Source of the DNA: UBA1562 sp041653955
GTDB lineage: Bacteria > Omnitrophota > Gorgyraeia > Gygaellales > Profunditerraquicolaceae
Assembly (NCBI GenBank): GCA_041653955.1
Contig: JBAZEH010000028.1
Span: 1-19,501 of the forward strand
Length of the DNA: 19,501 nucleotides
Reading direction: 5' to 3'
The translations under genes and the position numbers were made by a program. Within the stretch, counting starts at the first letter, position 1; each line of letters begins with the position of its first letter. The notes under the pieces were generated by a model. The model was given only the letters and a program-made list of their open reading frames with translations, searched no databases and was not told the DNA's origin. Shown piece by piece: positions 14,729 through 19,501 of this stretch.

Positions 14729-16198
14729 TCAGTTAACAATAGCTTCTATTAAAGCCTTAGCCTTATTAACAGACTCAAAATACTCTTTTTCCGGGACAGA
14801 ATCAGCTACTACCCCGCCCCCTGCCTGGACATAACCCATACCGCCCTTAATGACCACCGTCCTTATGGTAATACAGGTATCCATATTATGCGAAAAGCTG
14901 AAATACCCCACGCACCCGGCGTAGGGGCCGCGCCTTGTATTCTCCAGCTCATCAATGATCTCCATCGCGCGTATCTTGGGGCTTCCGGAAACTGTCCCCG
15001 CGGGAAAGCAGGCGCGCAGGCAATCATAAATATCATATTTATTATCCAACTCTCCCTCAACATCGCTTACCAGGTGCATAACATGAGAGTATCTTTCTAC
15101 CCTCATGAACTCACTTACTCTTACCCTGCCTTTTCTGCAGACGCGGCCAAGGTCATTCCTGCCCAGGTCAACAAGCATGATATGCTCCGCCTTCTCCTTC
15201 TTATCGTTTAGAAGTTCCTTCTCAAGCCTTATATCCTCTTTCTGATCCCTGCCCCGCGGCCTTGTCCCGGCGATCGGGCGCGTTTCTACAAGCCCTTCCT
15301 CACAACGCACCAGCATCTCCGGAGAAGCGCCTGCGATAATGGCGTCGCGCAATTTTAAAAAGAACATATACGGAGATGGATTAAGGCTGCGTAACCTGCG
15401 GTAAATATCCAGAGGGTCTTTTTCTATCTTGACCTTAAAGCGCTGCGAAGGGACAACCTGGATAATATCCCCGAACCTTATATATTCTTTCGCTTTGCGA
15501 ACCATCCCTTCAAACTCGGATTTCCTGAAATTAGATACGATCTTAGCCTTGCGTTTACATTTCCTGCCTTTTGCCTTGGCGAGCGGTTTCATCAATTCGC
15601 GCTCTATGGAATCTGCCTTCTTGACTGCTTCGGAATATGCCTTTGATAATGAACCTTTATTGTTACGCAATATAACGTTAACAATAATCTTTATGGTATG
15701 GTTGACATGGTCAAAAGCCAGCACACTGTCCGTCAGCATAAAAACCGAATCAGGAAGCTTCAACTCATCCGGATTTTTATCCGGCAGTTTTTCAAAGAAC
15801 CTGACCATATCGTAACCCATATAGCCCACGAATCCGCCGTAAAAACGCGGCAGACCCCTGACCCTGGCGGCCCTAAAATCCTTCATTATCTTTTGTATCT
15901 CATCAAGGGGGTCTTTCGCACAGACAAAACGCTTAACATTTTTACCGCCTGAGCGGATTATCTCTATATTCCTGCCCTTGCTTTTAAATATAACCGAAGG
16001 GTTGCTCCCCAAAAAAGAATAGCGCGCGGTCTTCTCCCGGCCCTCCACCGATTCAAGCAGAAACGCGTAATCGTTCTTTTTTAATTTAAGGAAGGCGGAA
16101 ACAGGCGTATCAAGATCGGCGCTTATCTGTTTGTAAACCGGTATTACATTCGCCCCGCGCGATAATCTCCTAAACTCCCCGAAAGAAGGTTCGTGCAT
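14729..16198 (-). CDS. trpE: Anthranilate synthase component I
   Basis: TrpE converts chorismate and ammonia (from glutamine via TrpG) to anthranilate, the first committed step to tryptophan. The 489 residues include LLES at 47-50, the motif linked to tryptophan feedback binding, and NPSPYMFFL (273-281), which favours TrpE over the related PabB. The chorismate-binding catalytic part has RPIAGTRPRG (307-316), EKAEHIMLVDLGRNDLGRVC (335-354), GTVSGSPKIRAMEIIDELE (401-419) and YVQAGGGVVADSVPEKEYFE (456-475). It starts 3 nt after the hisI stop, so it is the last gene of the his run. No trpG or other trp gene is next to it; the amidotransferase subunit must be encoded elsewhere. Confidence 0.94.
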   Translation of the reverse strand: MHEPSFGEFRRLSRGANVIPVYKQISADLDTPVSAFLKLKKNDYAFLLESVEGREKTARYSFLGSNPSVIFKSKGRNIEIIRSGGKNVKRFVCAKDPLDEIQKIMKDFRAARVRGLPRFYGGFVGYMGYDMVRFFEKLPDKNPDELKLPDSVFMLTDSVLAFDHVNHTIKIIVNVILRNNKGSLSKAYSEAVKKADSIERELMKPLAKAKGRKCKRKAKIVSNFRKSEFEGMVRKAKEYIRFGDIIQVVPSQRFKVKIEKDPLDIYRRLRSLNPSPYMFFLKLRDAIIAGASPEMLVRCEEGLVETRPIAGTRPRGRDQKEDIRLEKELLNDKKEKAEHIMLVDLGRNDLGRVCRKGRVRVSEFMRVERYSHVMHLVSDVEGELDNKYDIYDCLRACFPAGTVSGSPKIRAMEIIDELENTRRGPYAGCVGYFSFSHNMDTCITIRTVVIKGGMGYVQAGGGVVADSVPEKEYFESVNKAKALIEAIVN

Positions 16199-16201
16199 AT
16201 A

Positions 16202-16540
16202 TTATATCTTCCTGTAAAAACAGCTGCGGTTGCCTGTATGGCAGGCCACACCCTCCCCGCCCTGGCGCACTTTTATTAAAAGCGTATCCATATCGCAATC
16301 ATAAGCTATGGATTTTACGAACTGGCAGTTCCCGGATGTCTCCCCTTTGACCCAGAACTCTTTTCTTGAGCGCGACCAGAAACATGTCTTGCCCAGTTTA
16401 AGGGTCCTCTTAAGCGACTCCGCGTTCATATAGGCGAGCATTAACACTTCGCCTGTCTTCTGATCCTGTATTATCGCAGGGATTAATCCCTGCTTATCAA
16501 ATTTTAGTTTACATACCCGGAATTTCTTCTTCTTTTTCAT
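16202..16540 (-). CDS. hisI: Phosphoribosyl-AMP cyclohydrolase
   Basis: HisI opens the adenine ring of phosphoribosyl-AMP, the third step of histidine synthesis. I place the start at 16540, where ATG overlaps the hisF stop as ATGA, giving 112 residues. A longer open frame upstream overlaps hisF and has no family similarity. Signatures are EVLMLAYMNAESL (31-43), CFWSRSRKEFWVKGETSGN (53-71), DCDMD (81-85, metal-binding aspartates with C82) and CHTGNRSCF (100-108; C100 and C107 with C82 are the zinc ligands). The HisE pyrophosphohydrolase domain often fused to HisI is absent, so hisE must lie elsewhere. Confidence 0.95.
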   Translation of the reverse strand: MKKKKKFRVCKLKFDKQGLIPAIIQDQKTGEVLMLAYMNAESLKRTLKLGKTCFWSRSRKEFWVKGETSGNCQFVKSIAYDCDMDTLLIKVRQGGEGVACHTGNRSCFYRKI

Positions 16541-17292
16541 AACCTGACAGGGACCCCTTTCTCTTTTAAAAATTCTTTTACCTGGCGGATTGAGTACTCC
16601 TGATAATGGAATATGGAAGCTGCCAGGCACGCCGAAGCCCCCGTTTTGCTGAAACAATCATAAAAATGCTCCGGCTTGCCGGCCCCTCCGGAAGCGATCA
16701 CCGGGATATCCACGCTATCGGCAACCGCCTTTGTCAGGGCAAGATCATAACCATCCTTTGTACCATCATAATCCATGCTTGTCAAAAGAATTTCACCGGC
16801 GCCAAGAAGCGCCGCTTCCTTGGCCCATTCCAGCGCGTCAATTTCTGCCGGGGTCCTGCCGCCGTTTATATAAACCCCCCACCCCTTTTCCTGCGATTTC
16901 GCGTCTATAGCAACGACTATACACTGGCTGCCGAATTTTTCAGCCGCGTCGCTGATCAGGCCGGGGAACTTAACGGCCGCTGTATTTATGGATACTTTAT
17001 CAGCCCCCGCGTTCAACAGGTCCCTTATATCGCTTATATCCCTGATCCCGCCCCCTACCGTAAAAGGCATATATATATTCTGCGCTATCTGCCCAACCAG
17101 CTTGATCAAAGTTTTCCTTTCCTCAAAGCTGGCGGTAATATCCAGGAACACAAGTTCATCAGCCTGCTGGCGGTCATAAACCTTCGCCACCTCAACCGGA
17201 TCTCCGGCGTCTCTAAGGCCCAGGAACTTAACGCCCTTTACTACGCGGTTATCCTTGATATCCAAACATGGGATAATGCGCTTCGTTAGCAT
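16537..17292 (-). CDS. hisF: Imidazole glycerol phosphate synthase, cyclase subunit
   Basis: HisF is the cyclase half of imidazole glycerol phosphate synthase. It receives ammonia from HisH and makes imidazole glycerol phosphate and AICAR. The 251 residues form a TIM barrel beginning MLTKRIIPCLDIKDNRVVKGV, with catalytic D11 and D130 (VVAIDAKS). Phosphate-binding motifs TVGGGIRD (78-85) and IASGGAGKPEHF (199-210) are intact. It starts 5 nt after the lipoprotein gene and overlaps hisI by 4 nt. HisH, its partner, is encoded about 1.2 kb upstream, separated by hisA and the lipoprotein gene. Confidence 0.97.
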   Translation of the reverse strand: MLTKRIIPCLDIKDNRVVKGVKFLGLRDAGDPVEVAKVYDRQQADELVFLDITASFEERKTLIKLVGQIAQNIYMPFTVGGGIRDISDIRDLLNAGADKVSINTAAVKFPGLISDAAEKFGSQCIVVAIDAKSQEKGWGVYINGGRTPAEIDALEWAKEAALLGAGEILLTSMDYDGTKDGYDLALTKAVADSVDIPVIASGGAGKPEHFYDCFSKTGASACLAASIFHYQEYSIRQVKEFLKEKGVPVRL

Positions 17293-17297
17293 ACCTA

Positions 17298-17741
17298 TTA
17301 TTTTGTTTTCTTATAAAGATATTTTCCCAGTAAAGCCCATGTCATCTTGCCGACCTTACCATCCGCCCTCAGGTTATTATCCCTCTGAAAGGCCCTTATT
17401 GCTTCCCTCGTCCTTTTCCCCATACGGCCGTCTAATCTCCCGGGATTATAACCGGCATTCTCCAGGGCGATCTGTATCTGCTTAGTGTTAGGGCGGGACT
17501 TTACTTCCGCGACAACCTTCTTTTTGCTTGTCATTGCGGGTTGATCTTCCGCTGACTTCATCAGGGCTTCGCGTAAGTTCATTATCTCTTCATCTTTCGC
17601 GTCTAATTTTGATTCCAGCGCGGAAACCTGGTTCCTCAAACCCTGCAACTCCAGGTCCTTCTGTTTGCGCCCTGCCGCGCATCCGTTTAAAGAAACTACA
17701 AATACAAACAACACCAAAGAACCGATAATCTTCCTTATCAT
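17298..17741 (-). CDS. Predicted lipoprotein with coiled coil and peptidoglycan-binding domain
   Basis: The exact function is not recognised. I use the ATG at 17741 because GGAGG lies a few bases upstream and the signal peptide then starts correctly; an earlier in-frame TTG would place the ribosome binding site inside the gene. The 147 residues comprise a lipoprotein signal (IIGSLVLFVFVVSLNGC; lipobox LNGC at 18-21), a predicted coiled coil at about 27-66 (LRNQVSALESKLDAKDEEIMNLREAL), a linker, and a PG_binding_1-type domain at about 85-142 (TKQIQIALENAGYNPGRLDGRMG, TREAIRAFQRDNNL). It is likely anchored in a membrane and holds the cell wall. It lies between hisA and hisF with 17 and 5 nt gaps, so it is co-transcribed with histidine genes although no role there is apparent. 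Confidence 0.85.
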   Translation of the reverse strand: MIRKIIGSLVLFVFVVSLNGCAAGRKQKDLELQGLRNQVSALESKLDAKDEEIMNLREALMKSAEDQPAMTSKKKVVAEVKSRPNTKQIQIALENAGYNPGRLDGRMGKRTREAIRAFQRDNNLRADGKVGKMTWALLGKYLYKKTK

Positions 17742-17758
17742 ATGCCCCTCCTTCCGCT

Positions 17759-18478
17759 TCAAGATAATTTTAATGCCTCCTTGAGCGTGAACCTTCCTTC
17801 ATAAAGCGCCTTCCCTACTATTACCCCTGTCAGCCCTTTATTCTTCAGGGCCCCAAGGCGGCGTATATCATCTAAAGAAGATACCCCTCCGGAAGCAATG
17901 ACTTTCAGTCCGGTCTCTTTTAACAGGGACTTTGCCCCCTGTATATTCGGCCCTTTTAATGTGCCGTCTTTAAGGATATCGGTATAGATCACCTCTTTAA
18001 ATCCGGTTTCTTTGATGGCGCGGGCAAACTTCAATATATCCGTGCCCTTGCCGCTTGCCTTCCACCCTTTTGTGAGCACCCGCCCTTCCTTGGTATCAAT
18101 GCTCACTATTATCTTCTCTTTGAACTTCTTGAACACTTTTTTAAGAAAAGAGAGGTCTTCTACTGCTTTTGTCCCGAGGATAACGCGCCTGGCGCCAAAA
18201 CCCAGGACCTCCTCTATTATTTTCATATTCCTGGCGCCGCCCCCGAAATTCACGGGGACTTTTACCGCTTTTATTATCTCCTTAAGGGCGCTTAAGTTTT
18301 TCGGCTTACCCGTAAAGGCGCCGTCTAAATCCACGACATGTATCATCTTCGCGCCTTGTTTGGCCCAATGTTTAGCGGTTCTTACCGGGTCGCGCGAATA
18401 CACCCTCATATTCGTCCGCCCCTGCACGAACCTTACCACGCAACCATCCTTTAAGTCTATAGCCGGTATTATTAACAT
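17759..18478 (-). CDS. hisA: Phosphoribosylformimino-AICAR phosphate isomerase
   Basis: HisA carries out the Amadori rearrangement of ProFAR to PRFAR, the substrate of HisF. The 239 residues form the HisA TIM barrel: MLIIPAIDLKDGCVVRFVQG with catalytic D8, VDLDGAFTGKPKN (49-61), FGGGARN (78-84), VSIDTKEGRV with D128, and YTDILKDGTLKGPN (165-178). The last two segments distinguish HisA from HisF. PriA-type dual HisA/TrpF enzymes exist in actinobacteria, but nothing here specifically suggests that. It begins directly after the hisH stop without a gap, and its stop is 17 nt before the lipoprotein start. Confidence 0.95.
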   Translation of the reverse strand: MLIIPAIDLKDGCVVRFVQGRTNMRVYSRDPVRTAKHWAKQGAKMIHVVDLDGAFTGKPKNLSALKEIIKAVKVPVNFGGGARNMKIIEEVLGFGARRVILGTKAVEDLSFLKKVFKKFKEKIIVSIDTKEGRVLTKGWKASGKGTDILKFARAIKETGFKEVIYTDILKDGTLKGPNIQGAKSLLKETGLKVIASGGVSSLDDIRRLGALKNKGLTGVIVGKALYEGRFTLKEALKLS

Positions 18479-19087
18479 TTATATATCTACGAAGTTCTTT
18501 AATATCTTAAGCCCCGCCTCCTGGCTCTTTTCCGGGTGAAACTGTGTTCCGTATATATTATCCTTCCAGAAGATAGAGGTGAAATCAATACCATATCCGG
18601 TTGTAGTTGCCGCAACCTCTTTATCCTGCGGGTTAGGGTAATATGAGTGGCAGAAATAAACGTAAGAACCCTCATCCACCCCTTTTAATAAAGGGCAGGT
18701 AGGGTTATTTATCTTCAATTGATTCCAACCCATATGCGGGACCTTTAGGCCGCTTTTGGCGTCAAACTTTTTTACCTCGCCCTTTAAGAAACCGAGGCCC
18801 CCTGACCTTTTTGCCTCTTCGCTGCTTTCAAGAAGAAGCTGCATCCCCAGGCATATCCCAAGCAGAAGCTTTCCTTTCTTCACATAACCTGCGAGCTCCT
18901 CTGCTAACCCTCTTTTTTTTAACTCCTCCATAGCATCATCAAAAGCGCCCACCCCTGGCAATATCGCTTTATCAGAAGAGCTTACCTGCCCGGGATCATT
19001 GGTAACTATAACGCGTTCCCCCATAGATTCTACCGCCTTCTGCACGCTGTGGATATTCCCCATACCGTAGTCAATTATGGCGATCAT
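18479..19087 (-). CDS. hisH: Imidazole glycerol phosphate synthase, glutamine amidotransferase subunit
   Basis: HisH hydrolyses glutamine and channels ammonia to HisF. The 202 residues show the class I glutaminase triad: C79 in LLGICLGMQLL, H184 and E186 in TQFHPEKS. The N-terminus MIAIIDYGMGNIHSVQKAVE and the PGVGAFDDAM loop (44-53) are HisH signatures, as is VPHMGWNQL (116-124). The ATG shares one base with the hisB stop (TGATG), and the hisH stop abuts the hisA start, so all three are likely translationally coupled. Confidence 0.97.
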   Translation of the reverse strand: MIAIIDYGMGNIHSVQKAVESMGERVIVTNDPGQVSSSDKAILPGVGAFDDAMEELKKRGLAEELAGYVKKGKLLLGICLGMQLLLESSEEAKRSGGLGFLKGEVKKFDAKSGLKVPHMGWNQLKINNPTCPLLKGVDEGSYVYFCHSYYPNPQDKEVAATTTGYGIDFTSIFWKDNIYGTQFHPEKSQEAGLKILKNFVDI

Positions 19088-19501
19088 CAGTCGATAACGC
19101 CTTTCGTAGAAGGGATACCTTTCCTGCGGGGGTCTATTTGAGTAGCTTCATCCAGGGCCTTGCCTAAGGCCTTAAAGGCAGGCTCTAAGGTAGCATGCAA
19201 ATCTTCGCTGGGATTATCTATGGTAATATTCAAATTCATCCCGAGCTGTTTAGCAAAGGCATCAAAGAAATGCTCTGCATATTTTAATTCATAACCTTCT
19301 TGCGCCTCAGGGCTAACTACTATATTTGATTCAAATATTGGTATGTTTAATTTATATGAACCTCGCCCGCTTATATCTACCGACACACTCGCAGTCACAT
19401 CCTCCATCGGCACAGAGGCAGAACCGAGCCTTTTAATCCCCTTCTTATCACCTAACGCCTCCTTAAAGGTCTGCCCCAAAAGTATACCCACATCCTCATT
19501 G
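19087..19501 (-). CDS. hisB: Imidazoleglycerol-phosphate dehydratase (partial, N-terminus outside window)
   Basis: HisB dehydrates imidazole glycerol phosphate to imidazole acetol phosphate using manganese. The frame is open to the window edge; the visible part begins NEDVGILLGQTFKEALGDKKGIKRLGSASVPMED, the segment following the first HHxxE motif, whose histidines lie beyond the edge. It ends with IDPRRKGIPSTKGVID, the family C-terminus. The metal-binding histidine of AEHFFDAFA is present. The second HHxxE motif, normally NxHHxxEAxFKA, reads EDLHATLEPAFKA: the first histidine and the glutamate are kept but the second histidine is alanine. An in-frame GTG at 19491 is internal, not the start. 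The phosphatase domain of the E. coli fusion cannot be assessed here. Confidence 0.93.
   Translation of the reverse strand, partial: NEDVGILLGQTFKEALGDKKGIKRLGSASVPMEDVTASVSVDISGRGSYKLNIPIFESNIVVSPEAQEGYELKYAEHFFDAFAKQLGMNLNITIDNPSEDLHATLEPAFKALGKALDEATQIDPRRKGIPSTKGVID
19279..19299. repeat. 21-nt exact repeat, copy 2 (inside hisB)
   Basis: This copy is identical to 13649-13669 and in the same orientation and reading frame, again encoding EGYELKY. In HisB it occupies the segment just before the metal-ligand motif AEHFF, where the family usually reads something like GxFDTELV. Confidence 0.6.

Noticed and set aside
16541..16657. In-frame upstream extension of hisI (39 extra codons)
   Set aside because: It lies inside hisF in another frame. 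The ATG at 16540, overlapping the hisF stop, gives the normal protein.
17742..17762. TTG start for the lipoprotein gene overlapping hisA
   Set aside because: The ribosome binding site lies downstream of it, and the lipoprotein signal starts properly at 17741.

Overview
This window is a run of bacterial housekeeping genes. Every gene I can support lies on the minus strand, so transcription goes from position 19501 toward position 1. The organism looks like a diderm (outer-membrane) bacterium. It has a SurA-like periplasmic chaperone with a signal peptide, a lipoprotein with a peptidoglycan-binding domain, and a fused SecDF with YajC. Gene content and protein style would fit a PVC-related uncultured lineage such as Omnitrophota, but that is an inference from general familiarity and was not tested.

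Layout in transcription order. (1) 19501-16202: histidine genes hisB (cut by the window edge), hisH, hisA, a peptidoglycan-binding lipoprotein, hisF and hisI, with junctions that overlap or nearly touch. (2) 16198-14729: trpE, without trpG beside it. (3) 14614-11873: rpsP, yajC and a fused secDF. (4) 11832-7279: an unusually short mfd, then surA, pdxA and rsmA; the last three are in the same order as in E. coli. (5) 7281-7030: a strong sigma70-type promoter with an A-tract upstream and a leader of about 200 nt. (6) 7029-6390: tRNA-Thr(GGT), rpmG, tRNA-Trp(CCA), secE. (7) 6393-1: nusG, rplK, rplA, rplJ, rplL, rpoB and the first 102 codons of rpoC.

The genes cover histidine and tryptophan branch biosynthesis (glutamine amidotransferase HisH feeding cyclase HisF, with HisB, HisA and HisI around them), protein export (SecE, SecDF, YajC, SurA-like), transcription and its coupling to repair or translation (RpoB, RpoC, NusG, Mfd), and the ribosome (L1, L7/L12, L10, L11, L33, S16, and the 16S rRNA methyltransferase RsmA). 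PdxA makes a pyridoxal phosphate precursor.

There is no mobile element, CRISPR array, phage gene or obvious new multi-gene system. The most unusual items are a 634-residue Mfd that keeps the RNA polymerase-interacting domain and translocase but lacks the UvrA-binding and C-terminal regulatory regions; a HisB whose C-terminal HHxxE metal motif reads HATLE; a SurA-like protein lacking both parvulin active-site histidines; a lipoprotein gene embedded in the his operon; and an RNA hairpin in the only sizeable gap between secE and rpoC.
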